Positions 1-14,406 of a stretch of 64,000 nt of DNA are shown here, piece by piece (within the stretch, counting starts at the first letter, position 1; every line of letters starts with the position of its first letter). The stretch comes from Musa acuminata AAA Group (lineage: Eukaryota; Streptophyta; Magnoliopsida; Zingiberales; Musaceae). The notes beneath the pieces are model-generated. The model was not told where the DNA came from and made no database searches. It saw only the letters and a list, made by a program, of their open reading frames with translations. Made by a program: the position numbers and the translations under genes. The stretch spans positions 15,897,001-15,961,000 of the forward strand of contig NC_088347.1 in NCBI RefSeq assembly GCF_036884655.1. The letters are read 5' to 3'.

Positions 1-91
1 CTGGCAAATAACTTTTGTGCAAGACAATAAAAATTTAACAGTTGAATGATTAAGATTGTAGTGCAAACAAAACCACAAGACAGGTACCAAC

Positions 92-2603
92 CAGGTTTCA
101 GGTCTCTGTGTATAATCCCATTAGCATGTAAGCAGTCCATTGCACGAGCAATATCAAGTGCAAAGCTAATTGCTTTATGAAGATCTACTTGTTTGGGACG
201 AATGCTGCTCAAATATTTCTTCAATGACATTCCTGGAAGCAGTTCCGTGGCAATCACCATGAAGGGGTCCTTGCAAGCTCCAATGAACTTCATGAAAGAG
301 AGATAATAGTTGAGGCAAAAAATTGAAAAGAAATAGAAGAATGAATGAAACAGGAAGGCCAAGACCATGGACTTGAAACTATTATATGTCAGAAATCATC
401 AGCAACTTAAGAATTATTGAGCAGACACTCACCTTGACAAGATTTTCATGTTGGACTCTGGACATCATATTTACTTCTCGGATAAAACGAGCTTGAAGAG
501 TTACCTTCTCATCAGGAGTACTGCCACCATTGAGAACTTTGATTGCCACAATTTGGTTGTGGTACCTGATTGATAGAAGCTGATACGAATTATAACAACC
601 AGAATAATGCATATACTTGGACAAGTTTTACAAGACAAATTACGATCAGGAAGCTAATAGAAATCCTCATGTTCTTTCCATCAGTCACAATTAAACTGTT
701 AGTTGGTAGGTCTCTAAGTTTAGAAATCCTTATGATCTTTCCATTAGTCACAATTAAACCTTAAATCAGTAGGTCTCTAAGAAGTATATACAATAGTTTG
801 TATATCAATTGTAACAACCTGTGCATGGTTGTACCTATTAAACCTGGTATACAAATCTAAAAAGTGTTAAGTCAGTGAACACGAGCTATTTAGTTCTTAG
901 CTCATGTATTTATACACCTACAAGCAACTAAATGTAATGTACTTCAGCAGAATCAGACCCACATTATTTTAAAATCCCAATCCTTAACTATTAAAAGGAT
1001 GTTGACCCAAGTCCATTTATTAAATGCAGTAGTTTATAATTTTTGCAACCATACAAATCCAGTGCATGAGTTCCAACCAATGCAAGGTCTGAAAAGGGTC
1101 CATGTATATAGTCTTCCCCAACATGTAGAGAGTTTGTTTCTGTGTCTTTATTTCGGGTCACATAGATCACAAAGGGCTCGCCCTCGAAATTTTCCAGCAG
1201 CTTTACGGCTAGTGAATCCTCTCTAGTCAGTATGGTACTGCAGACATACATATATCACCAAGAATTTATCAACCACCCATGAGAAATTTTTCATATTCGT
1301 GGTAGTTGCATTATGTTCACTTTTCCTTTGGCAGCAACATAGATCATAAAAACTAACCAAGAAACTAAAATCATGTTCTTCATCAACAGAAACCAAATGA
1401 TATTATAATCAAGGTTCTGCACTTCAAGTATTGAGTCCTTGTCAGTCCATGAATGGACCGACTCGGGTCCAATCTATGCCAGTGTATTAGCAAACGGTAT
1501 TGCCGATATGTACTGAGGTACAAAGAAGAGAGGCAGTTCATGTTTTGGTTCAAGTCCAGACCAATAAGTACTGCCGGGTCCATTCTGGTCTGGGCAAAAC
1601 AATAAATCTTGACTATAATTATAAGAAGCCTTCTTTTGTAAAAGTTTTATTGCATTTTTACTTAGCTAGCTCCGGGCCTTGCTCTTGGTTTCAATCTGCT
1701 GTTGGTCCCTCCAACTGCAGCTGTAGAAAAATGTGTTTGTTCCCTTAGGACATGCCCAAGATGTAGGGGCTGAATTACAAAACTTCTGCAAGTTAAAAGC
1801 TAGAAAAGCGAAGAAACTTTGTTATATACAGTCCCATGATCAGGAGTACAATTAAAAAAAACTTCTCATATTTTAAATCAGAAAAAAATGAAGCAATTAC
1901 ATCATAGAATGATCATATTCTCAAATTATTTAAAAACATAAAAATCAGGAGCAAAGTGAAACATCATTGAATAGGTTAAAAATATGTGGGGAGCACTCAC
2001 AGAATTTTCAATTTTGATTTGCAATTTTGAATAGTTAAAAAATCATCAAATAAGATGTTTTAAATAAAACATAACATCAAATGTATCGATCTTCTGAAGC
2101 ATCAAATGTGGACGTTTAGATAATAAGTTTAAGAAATAGAAGCAGGATGTACTTTTCTGCATAACAGAGTAACATTCTGAAAGAACGAAGGATAAAAATG
2201 AAAAAGCAAGAAATACATTTACTAAGATCCTTCCAACTTTAGCTGCTAATTCTACATTTATGATATGGCTCACTTGGCAATGAATTTCCGGAAAAGACGT
2301 GAAATAGTTTGCCAATAGAGGAAGGAAAAAAATTGAGGCGCTTGTCTAGTTGGTTCATTGAACTTACTTCCCCTCGTAGACTTTCCCATGGGCTCCCTCT
2401 CCGATTTTTGCTCCAATATAAAGTAACTTTGGGTCGATCAAAAGCTTCTCATCAATATCAAGATGTGCAGCTGGAAAATTTCCATTCGCTCCCAAGGAGT
2501 GCCGTCCAAGGGGCAGAGAATCAGCTGCTACCTGGCTCCCACCCGGACGCCTGAAATCCTCTTCGTCTCTCCTACTGTCTCTATAGTCGTCGATACAGCT
2601 CAT
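92..2603 (-). CDS. Raf-like (ATN1-type) protein kinase, 5' part, partial
   Basis: Predicted Ser/Thr or dual-specificity kinase of the plant Raf-like MAPKKK group. I see three coding exons on the minus strand: 2368-2603, 433-565 and 92-287. Donors are GTAAGT and GTGAGT and the phases agree (2, then 0, then 1). Residues 67-78 hold the glycine-rich loop (IGEGAHGKVYEG), Lys88 sits in VAIKVL, a helix-C glutamate follows in FIREVNMMSRV, and HRDLKP is at about 183-188, where the third exon ends at a GT donor. The rest of the catalytic domain (DFG, activation loop) lies left of the window. The start ATG at 2601-2603 is the first Met of the open frame and gives a short N-terminal extension before LLIDPKLLYIGAKIG, as in ATN1-like kinases. 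Intron 1 is about 1.8 kb and intron 2 is 145 bp. Family assignment is from motif recognition; the exact orthologue is not claimed. Confidence 0.88.
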
Positions 2604-3322
2604 GATCCGGCAAGCACAGCCACAAAACGGTCGCCTACCCGAAGTCCCAAACTCTGTACAGCATCCAAACCTGAGCTCCTCACATCAACTGAAACCAATC
2701 CATCCTTCACAAAGAGACGAGAACAGTCGGGTTTTCTTTCAAAGAAACGCCTTTTTTCTCTATTTCATAGAAACTCTAAGCTCTTTACTGAGACATCTTT
2801 CTTCAATATCACTCATCTATTCAGAAAGAACAAGCTTTCCCGTCAACCACAACCTCCGAGAGAAGAATCGATCAATTAGACCCTTCCCTCACTAAAAATC
2901 TCCATTTGCCCCAGCAAATTATTACAAAACCCTAAAGCTTTTCCCCGTCAAACCACCTTTCTTGATATTGAAACTTCGCATCAGCTACTCCGAGAGCACA
3001 CAGCAAAAGGAAGTAAAAAAAAAAAAAAAAGGAAGAAAACATACAACCACGCAATCAGTGCAGCGCTCGAATTCGAATCCGATGCTGGCCACCGCGTCCA
3101 AAAGCCGTACAATCGGCGAAGGAATTCACAGTCAAACAGGACGGGGTTAAGACCCTCGAACTGCGACTCCCGAGCTCCTCTACGCCTGCTGCTGCATCTT
3201 CAAAACCCTAAAACTCCTAATCCAAGACCCAGCAATCTTTTTCTTCGTTCTATCCCTCTCCAGCGTCAACGAGAAGATTGTCCGACCATGGATCGCTTAG
3301 AACAACGGCGGCGGCGGCTCTG

Positions 3323-3330
3323 CTTTTATA
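3323..3330 (-). promoter_or_regulatory. Probable TATA box of the kinase gene
   Basis: TATAAAAG reads on the minus strand upstream of the kinase, in a GC-rich stretch. It predicts a start near 3295 and a 5' leader of about 690 nt. Two telo-box-like AAACCCTA motifs (near 2930 and 3200) lie in the leader; such motifs are common near starts of plant housekeeping genes. A leader intron is possible but I could not fix its ends. Confidence 0.5.
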
Positions 3331-6179
<2,849 letters not shown>

Positions 6180-6660
6180 TTTTTTATCTTCTCTCAAAAA
6201 ATATCCCTTATTTTTATAATTCTAGTAGTGTCTTTATTTTTACCTAATACTTGAAATACCCTTAGTCATTTACCCTTTTTTTCCTTCTTTTTTTATTTCT
6301 TTTCCTATTGATCGATCAATAGGATGACTCAGTTCAATTATAATATTTTTATATTATGTTACCTGTATTCAATAATACAAAAAAAAAAACACTATAACAT
6401 AATATAAAAAATACTATAAACATAATAATTTATAAAATTTATTAAAAAATATATTATAATATTTCTTTTTTATATTACTAAAAATACTATAATATAATAT
6501 AAAAATATTATAATTGGATCAATTCACTTATGGATTGGTCCATAGAAAAAGGAACGGAAAAGGTATTCCAAATATCAGTAAAAAAAAAAAGTGCTGTCGA
6601 GGATTCTGAAAATAAAAGATATTATTTTTAAAATCCAAAAATGTCATTTTTTCCGAAAAT
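6180..6660. mobile_element. Foldback (MITE-like) element with long imperfect inverted arms
   Basis: The left arm (about 6195-6357) and the reverse complement of the right arm (about 6499-6640) match along most of their length. The inner part, caattataatatttttata, is perfect, and outward blocks around 'cttgaaatacc' at 6250 and 'ggtattccaa' at 6562 also pair. The left arm has roughly 30 extra bases. The loop is AT-rich. No transposase is visible, so this would be a non-autonomous DNA element. Exact ends and target duplication could not be fixed. Confidence 0.5.
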
Positions 6661-6838
6661 TTATCCAAAAATATCGAACTATGTAAATTTTATGTTCATT
6701 GTTTTTTAAGCATATATTTTATTTTTATTTTTAATTTTTAATTTTTTTTGGTACGAGAGATTCATCCTAATTATGCGTTATACGTGTTGATATGATGTGT
6801 GCATGAGCACTCTGCGTGTGGTTTGGCAATGATAGGTG

Positions 6839-6846
6839 TATAAAAG
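6839..6846 (+). promoter_or_regulatory. Probable TATA box of the 2OG-oxygenase-like gene
   Basis: TATAAAAG lies 217 bp upstream of the chosen ATG, predicting a 5' leader of about 190 nt. Confidence 0.5.
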
Positions 6847-7062
6847 GACGCTCGAAACATGGTTTCGTTAATTGTTGATGATCGAAGCCCCGAGTCTAAT
6901 TCGACGAGGCATTCTAATCGCCTGAGAAGTTACAGGAATCGTGTCCACCATCCATGACCATATCAGACAGATGCTATTGATGCAACGGCCGTTTATTTAT
7001 GACCGACTCGTTCAAATTCCCATCTCTATCTCTCGCTCGCAGTGCGATCGCGCGGTGATCCG

Positions 7063-9927
7063 ATGGCGACGGCGCCAGCGACGCATGCGCGCAGCCACCG
7101 CTTTCGCGCGCCGCCTCCGTCCCCGATCGCCACCGGAAAGGGGCTGCGGTCGGCCGCCGTCGACGATCTCGTGCTCACCGAGTATCTAGAGGACTCGCTG
7201 CGCGTCCCCGATCTCAACCTTCCCGAGTCCTACTTCCCGTCGAGGTCCCCGCTCAAGGCCCTAGCGGAGGTCGACCTCCATTCCCTGGTCTCCGGTGACG
7301 GTTTGGCCGTTCGGCAGGTGCTCGCCGCGGCGGCGGAGATCGGAGCCGTGCGCGTGGCCGGCGGAGGTGCGCCGTTGGCCGAGGAGGCGAGGGCGGCGAT
7401 CGAGGCTTGCGGCGTGGTGTTCGAGACACCGGAGGGGGAGAAGAGTAAGGGCGCGCTGGGGCAGCAGTGTTTCGGGTGGCGGGATGCCCTCGCCGAGGAG
7501 TTCTATTGGTATCGGTCGCGGAGCCCCGAGATGGAGCAGCTTCTCCAGCGGACCTGGCCCGACTCGTATCGGACCCTCAGGTACGTTACGATCAAAGCAA
7601 TCTAACGATTACACGCATTGACACAATAATACTATTTACACCTTTATTTTGTTACACACAGTAAAGTTTAGTTGGTCCTGCTTGTTTGATTTTTGTTTTC
7701 TTAATGCTTTCTCACTTTCTTTCAACAATTTGTATGTGTTATGATCATTAAAATTATTTTATGTTATGACCAATCATTATATAGAAATCAGATAATTGTC
7801 AATCTTATGAAAAGCTTAAAGAACTCAAGAAAAATGTTTGAAGAATTTATCATCTGATCATAGTTGTTCAATATACGAGGATATCATTGCTCAAATGCAA
7901 ATTATGTACGATGTGTTTTCTTCTTCAAAATTATTGGTTGAACCACCTCGTTCCATTGAACCTCATCGTAGATCCATAATGTCTACCTTTTCAATTGCAT
8001 GCCTAATATGAGTTATATCATGATTCAGAGATTTTTTAATTGCCTTTCATTGATAATATAATTCAGGAAAAAGGTTAAGTGTTGAAAAATACGTAATGCA
8101 CCATGTATTGGAGCTTCAATCAAATATAGAAGTTCTCAGTAAGGAGCATACGTCACTGTGGTTTTGCTATGTTCTCTTTTTTTGGAACAAATGTGCTTTT
8201 GCTATGCTTGGCTGTGTTTGGATCGTATCATTTTGATGTACGGAGGAATGATCCATGACATTTGCCATCTTGTGGTTTGAGCAACAGAGGGGAATTTCCA
8301 ATTGTTATACCAAGTGGTTTGAGCTCTATTTGGCTTTGTGCTTTTCCCAGTGGCTAGAAAGAAATAGGACTTGATGTCATAGAGGAAATATCACAGACAA
8401 CTTCTTTAGTAAAAATGATTTCTTTCCTGGAAACCCACTGGCTCCCTGCAATGCCTTCTGTTTTGATTCTCCCTAGTTCTTCTTCTGTTCTCTTATTCTC
8501 TTCAATTTCTCATTTTCCTTATGTTAATTATGTAACCATTTGAACTCCTTTGAGATTAAATTTTGTAGAGAACTGAGCCATCCAGATCTTCTCAAAATTT
8601 AGAACTCAGTTGCATATGTTAAATTCACTTGTTACAAATGCTTGATTAAATTGATAAATCATTAATTATCCTTACTTTTAATTGACCATCGTTTAATGCA
8701 AAATAATATCTCGAAAGAGTGTCAGCCAACTTTCACTACTTTGTAAAAAGTACTGGAGGGGGAGGGGGAGGGGATGACAGAGAATAAAACAAGAAAAATC
8801 CAGTAAAACAGGAAAAAGAAGAAGAGAGAGGGAAAACTCATGGAAATGGTGCCAGCTATAAGAGGAATCTGTGAAGTGCCAACCTTCATTGTTTCTAAAA
8901 CTCATTGTCATCCTGAGATATATACATTTCTGAGGGATTCTACATTTGGTTTCTATTGATTTCACTTGCCCTTCAGAAGCAAGCTAGAACTTTCTTTTCT
9001 TGCTTCTCCTTGGAAAAGAATGTGGAGTCCACAGCCAATTCATCAAGGGAGACAAAAGAACAAAATTTCCTTGGAACAAAGTACAGTCCAAGGCAAGGCA
9101 AGCAAGAAATATAAACAGATTTAGCCAGCAAATATTAGAATTAAAGAGAAGAAAAAAAACACTTGATAACTAACAAAATACTCCAGATTGTTGTGATGTC
9201 AACAACAAAATTTCTATAACATACTGAACAATTGTTTTCAGAGAAAGAATGGAGAATGTTGCAGCTAGACTGGAGACTGTTGCAGAGTGCATTGCCAATA
9301 TTCTCTCTAAACATTTTGTGAGTCAAACACCCTCCAGAGTTGGCGAGATTCACTCGATCCTGTGTCTGAGAAAGTATGAATCCCATCACAGCAGAAGTAA
9401 TATGAGGGAGTTCAGCGATGCCAAATCCCTTTCCTCTCATGCTTTGAGTCTCCACATTTCTGGGGACGACCATGAATTTTGCATCCGTTGTCCAGAGGGC
9501 TCTGCAATTTTCGAGATGTCAGCTGGTGACATAGTAGTTACAATTGGTAAACCACTCCAGGTAATTTCACATGTAATCATTGATTTAAGTTCTCAGTAGA
9601 GAAATCATGGATAAAAAAGGATTGTTAGTCTTCTAGCAGAGTTATAAAAAAAGATTATTAGATTTTTGGTTGAATTGTATATTGAAGTAGTTTTCTCCTA
9701 CAATTCAGGAATGGAGTAATGGAGAGCTAAAGAATGCCTCAGGGGAAGCACTTTTCCAGCCAACAGATAATCCATTTCCTTCATTCACCCTCGAATACAT
9801 GTGCTCTCCACTAGTTTTGTCCCATGAGCCTGAACATGGAACAAAGACGATCTCTTTAATAGATCAGTTGTTAATAGTGCTTGTTCTATCCTTGATATAC
9901 AGCCTCTGGTCATGTGTTTTTTCCTAG
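7063..9927 (+). CDS. 2-oxoglutarate/Fe(II) oxygenase-like protein, probable pseudoenzyme
   Basis: Three exons, 7063-7580, 9242-9560 and 9709-9927, with donors GTACGT and GTAATT, CAG acceptors and compatible phases, give about 351 residues. The ATG at 7063 sits in a good context (ccgATGGCG); no upstream in-frame ATG exists. The N-terminal half resembles the plant 2-ODD N-domain: a 'VDLHSL...AAAEIGAVRVAGG' segment and then a 'YRTLRERMENVAARLE' helix across the exon 1-2 junction. The C-terminal half follows the jelly-roll layout (SAIFEMSAGDIVVTIGKPLQ, WSNGELKNA, FTLEYMCSP). I see no H-x-D, no distal iron-binding His and no R-x-S co-substrate motif in exons 2-3, so iron and 2-oxoglutarate binding seem lost. 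The last residues form a hydrophobic stretch of about 18 (LLIVLVLSLIYSLWSCVF) right before the stop, suggesting a tail anchor. Exon 1 is GC-rich, as in many monocot genes. Confidence 0.82.
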
Positions 9928-10520
9928 TTCATCATATGATAATTGCTTTCTGTTTGTAAGAAGATGAAGTTGGTTTGTATTGGTCTTGAATTCATCCAAG
10001 ATTAGGTACGAACCATATCCGGCGTTTGTTTCATATCAAGGAGCAAGAAGGCTTTATTGGTTTGAGTCTCAACAGCTCACTTATTTCCTTGTTGATGGAA
10101 ACGAGTGATCACACCGTGATGCTTATCAGTAGCAGCAGAAGGCCAAGTTTCTTAGTGTGATTCTACTGCAGTTGAATAGTTTCTTAGTGTGTCAGACACA
10201 GTAATTAACATCTGTTCTATATTTTTGTCATTCCATGTTAGCTGATATTAAAAACGGAATATTGGTTGCGACGCAATGTTGCTTTGCGATGAGTGGCCAT
10301 CGGTTGTTCACTTTTCTCGTAAAAGTGATTTGGAGAAAGCTTATTACATCATAATATATTCTTGGATTGTAGATTTGGCGTGTGATTCATCTACTTGAAT
10401 ATATCGTTATGAGTGATTAATTAGCAGTGTTTTGTTTTCTCTAAGAAACATGGGTAATGTGTCATTTGTTCGAGCAAAATTGATTGATGTCACTGAAAAG
10501 AGGATATAATTTTTTTTTTT
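9928..10520 (+). other. 3' UTR and downstream flank of the oxygenase-like gene
   Basis: AT-rich sequence without a further exon that I can support. The polyadenylation site was not identified. The retrotransposon block begins somewhere near 10.5 kb. Confidence 0.35.
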
Positions 10521-12209
10521 CGGCTAAGTAGTAAAGATGAGACTTGATTTATTAACGATTAAAGTTTTTATCAAATATGTTAGTTTATATTTTTTAAATA
10601 TGTCGAATGAAATTTTGAATTCTTAATTCTTAGTAAATGAATCTGATAGTATATTTGTTCCTTTTTATTCAAGAATACAGGAGTTTATTAAATTTAGTAT
10701 TTATAGCAACCCGATTTACTACTTGATTATATTCACAGAGAAAATGTAATATACTAGAGAATTTTAATCGCAATATTAGTGTTACAATATCCACAATTAT
10801 ATGGTGTATAGTATGTTATTGTGGATCTTTTTTTAGAAGTCGACATGTCTCAAATAATTGTAAAATCGGTTTCAATCTAGACTTGATGAAATCTTTTTTA
10901 ATGACAACCTTTTAAGTCTTCCCTCACCGCAAAAGATTCACATTGGATGTCACAACTTGGCTATGCAATCAAGCAATATCCCTGGTGATTCTAGATTAAA
11001 AATACAAGATTTTTTTTTTATAAAATGATAAGATATGTATTAAAATAAAATAAAAAATATGGTACAATATACGACCGATGAAAGACTAAAGTGTTTAAAG
11101 GCTACGATGAAACATTTTATAAATGCATAAAGTGTTTAAACAAGTAATGATGAAAGGCTATGATGAAACATTTTATAAATGCATAAAATGTTTATATATA
11201 TCTTGATGTTTGATTCATGGAAGTCAATGATAAATGCATATCTCACATATTTCATTCTTATAAATTTTTAATGAGAAATGAATTTGATGTAATGCTCTTC
11301 TCATTATGAAGTTTTATTCATGAATTTCTCCTTCATGTGATACTCCACTCCCATGAATAATTGAAAGAATTCCAATAGATATATTAATCCTTGAAAGATA
11401 AATTTTTATGTGTGGAAATGAAAGCATGTGTGTGATAATTTTCGTAGGGATTTGATTTTATATGGATATCTCAATCCTTTTCATGAATCCTTCTCTTTAT
11501 CAAAATGAAAGCATATTTTAACGAAAACTTATTTTTGACTTGATTCAAATCATTTCACAAATTTAGTTTTTAATGGATTCCCTTCTTATCTTATTTTCTC
11601 GTCTTCATGCAAAATGTGATGACAAAGGGGGAGAAGTTGTTAGAATTTATCGTTTTAACGTTGATAACATTTAATGATGAGAACTTTCGAGTGTGAAACT
11701 TAATTTTTTTTACCACACTTGTATTGTTGAATTGTTCTTCTTTTTTTTTATGACAAAGAGGGAGAAATAATACCAAAATGTGGTAAATTGATGACAAATG
11801 TATGCAATGTATTTCATCATATATACTTGAAATGTTTGCTTGATAAATTTCTTTCATTATAATAAGATATCTAGAGCTTAACTTGTTATTTTGTAATTGA
11901 TATCTTGTCATAGAATGATGAATTGCTATCTTTATCATCTTTCATATTTGAAATATCATACTTGAAAATGGATGTCATATATTGACATCATTTTGATAAA
12001 TACTTGGCATCGTATTTTGAGAATGATAGATCATGATAGGAATCATGATATGCATGTTGATAAGTTTAATTAACTTATCTTATTGGTTTGTTTCTTGAAT
12101 TCAAAGGCCTTGAATTCAAGAATGTCTTTTCTCAAGTATGACATATAGATAGGGGGAGTTAAGGTTAATTCCGTCATCAATTGATTGTCATCATCAAAAA
12201 AGGGGAGAT
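10520..12209 (+). mobile_element. 3' internal part of Sirevirus-like element G (truncated)
   Basis: AT-rich, non-coding DNA that ends with a block shared with the 3' internal ends of elements C, E and F: 'agggggagttaaggttaa', a 'gtcatcaattgattgtcatc' stretch and the polypurine tract aaaaaaggggagat directly before an LTR. It also carries the 'gacaaagggggagaa' motif (about 11620) seen in C. The gag and pol of G and its 5' LTR are missing, so the left boundary is approximate. A 40-bp segment is duplicated at 11099-11138 and 11157-11196. Confidence 0.6.
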
Positions 12210-12789
12210 TGTTGAATCTCGGATTTTGATGATGAAGTCAATTGTAAATTGTTTGATCTAATCTATATGTTGAGAAAAGTGTACAGGATTAACTACGATA
12301 GTAGTAAGACATAAAGCAGGGCTTGTGCCGGAGTCAAAATCGAGATCTCATTGGGAGTTCGAGAGTTCGACGGAAGTTCGGATGTTCGTCGGAAGTTCTA
12401 CCGGAACCAACCGAGAAGTCCAAGAGCTTACCAAAGAAGCTGGTCGGAACTCGCCAAGAAGATCATCGTAAAGTCTAGGAGCTTGTCGGGAGTCCGTCGA
12501 AACATTGCCGACAGTTCATCGGATGTTCGTCGAAAGTACGCCAGAAGCTCGTTGGAAGAGCAATTGATGCACCGAAACAAGCAGCACTGTAATCATATCT
12601 TAGTTATCGTAGTTAGAGCATAAATTAAGTTAGAATTGAGAGATAATCCTGCTAACTTAATTAGGAGTCAACTGGGCCCTTAACAAGGCTGAATTGGGTC
12701 GAATTGAGCACCCAATTTAGCCCCTGAAAACATGGCTGACGGTGGCACCGCTTGGAAGGTAGTGCCCTTGGATTTCTAGGCGATAGTAC
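12210..12789 (+). repeat. 3' LTR of element G, left portion
   Basis: Starts TGTTGAATCTCGG right after the polypurine tract, as the C LTRs do. It is interrupted by the Angela-like element; the remainder is at 36991-37711. Together the pieces make about 1.3 kb. The small open frames here are shadows of LTR sequence shared by all copies (repeating 'gttcgtcggaagttc'). Confidence 0.8.
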
Positions 12790-14393
12790 TGCTAGTCATA
12801 GGTGCCCAACAAGCTAATCATGTAAGTAATGGCATGTGTGACTTGACATAGAATTTTTTTTGCTTATTATATTTTGACATTTATCACTTTATATTAACTA
12901 TTGCATATATGCATGTATATATTATGTTGTCCTTGGATCTGTGCAATAGGAATCAGATCGTGATGAGATCACGATAATGAGATTGATTCACTTTTAAACA
13001 CAGATCATAAATAATTCCGGTCATAGGTTACTCGAGAGGGACATCGTGATAACTGGACAGACTGGTGTGCTATATACCCGTCTATATGATCGATGCAACT
13101 GGTCTCATAGCTGCTCGTATGGGGACACTAAGGATTCAGTATAGGTGCTCATTGGAGAATGAGTTCACTGATTGATCCGCTTACAGAATGTTGGATGGTT
13201 AATGATGCCTTATTGTTAGACAGCAATTCCGTAGTCCTAGTGGTGTATCTGGTCCTTAAACTTGAGACACCAAGGATGTTCTATATGAGTGTATCACTCT
13301 TTGATACCAGACTTATAGGTTTGGATGTCCCAGATCTAGTACAGCTAGTCATTAGGAGTGGCACTCGACCTTACGAAGACTATTGAGTATCGATAAAGGA
13401 TCATCCACTCTCGATGTCATAAGAGGAATATCCCATGTATTCTTGCTCAGACAAATCCTTGGCCAGGGTCATTCAGGTTGAGAGAGAAAGAGTTCTCCGG
13501 GAGAATCTGATTAGAGCGAGACTCGAGTAGAAGCCATATGGGTCTGACAATACCATGCTCGATATACGGTCTCTGGGATATTAGATGGATGAGGGACTAT
13601 AGGTACACGGTAATTGAGGACAGACATGTCCAATGGATTGGATTCCCCTAGATCGTTTGGGGACTACAACGTAATGGTCTAGTACGTCCGTAGTTGATGA
13701 GTCGAGTGAATTATTACAGAGATAATAATTCACTAAGTTAGAAGGAGTTCTGATAGGTATAACTCACAGCCAGCTCGATATTGGGCCTAGAGGGTCACAC
13801 ACATATGGTAGGCATTGCGATGAGTAGAGGTTCAGATATGAGATATCCGCAGGAGCCCCTATCTTATTGGATATCCAATAAGCCCTTGAATTATTAGATC
13901 CCATGGACGAGATCCAATAAGAGCCCATGAGAGATTATTGGATAGAGATCCACTAATCTAAAAGGCTTGGGTAATTGGATACAGATCCAATACCCACTAG
14001 GGGAGGATCCATTAGATTTTAACAGGGGGCCTCTATAAATGGGAGAGATTCAGAGCCTTATAGGCTAGAGCCTTTGCTTGCCTCTCCTATTCTCCTCTCT
14101 CTCTCCACCTCAGATGCAAGCCTGGAGTTTTGAGGAGCGTTGTCGCAGCCCTGCTGTGTGGATCACTGCTAGAGAGGAGGACGCTTGACCACCTTCACCC
14201 TCTCCTAAAGATCTGCAAGGAAACAGGGATATATGATCTCCCTAGGTAACACAATCTACTCTATACGCAGTTTTAAGTTTCACGGATTTTGCGCATCAAT
14301 CTTTGCACGACGACGAACATCTCTTTGGGAATAGAGGATTTTGTTTTTTTTTCTTCCGCTATGCATGTGATGTCGCCCCCAAATTTCCCAATA
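12790..14393 (+). repeat. 5' LTR of the Angela-like element
   Basis: About 1.6 kb, matching 35373-36985 throughout with scattered substitutions. The TATA box TATAAAT is at 14034-14040. The open frames at 13159-13386 and 35750-35977 are the same LTR stretch and not genes. Confidence 0.9.
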
Positions 14394-14394
14394 G

Positions 14395-14406
14395 TGGTAT
14401 CAGAGC
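14395..14406 (+). other. Primer binding site (tRNA-iMet) of the Angela-like element
   Basis: TGGTATCAGAGC lies 1 nt after the LTR end and is complementary to the 3' end of plant initiator-Met tRNA. Confidence 0.85.

Noticed and set aside
1420..1610. Repeat-like stretch with 'ggaccgactcgggtcc' in kinase intron 1
   Set aside because: It looks like a degenerate dispersed repeat but I could not define ends or a second copy in the window.
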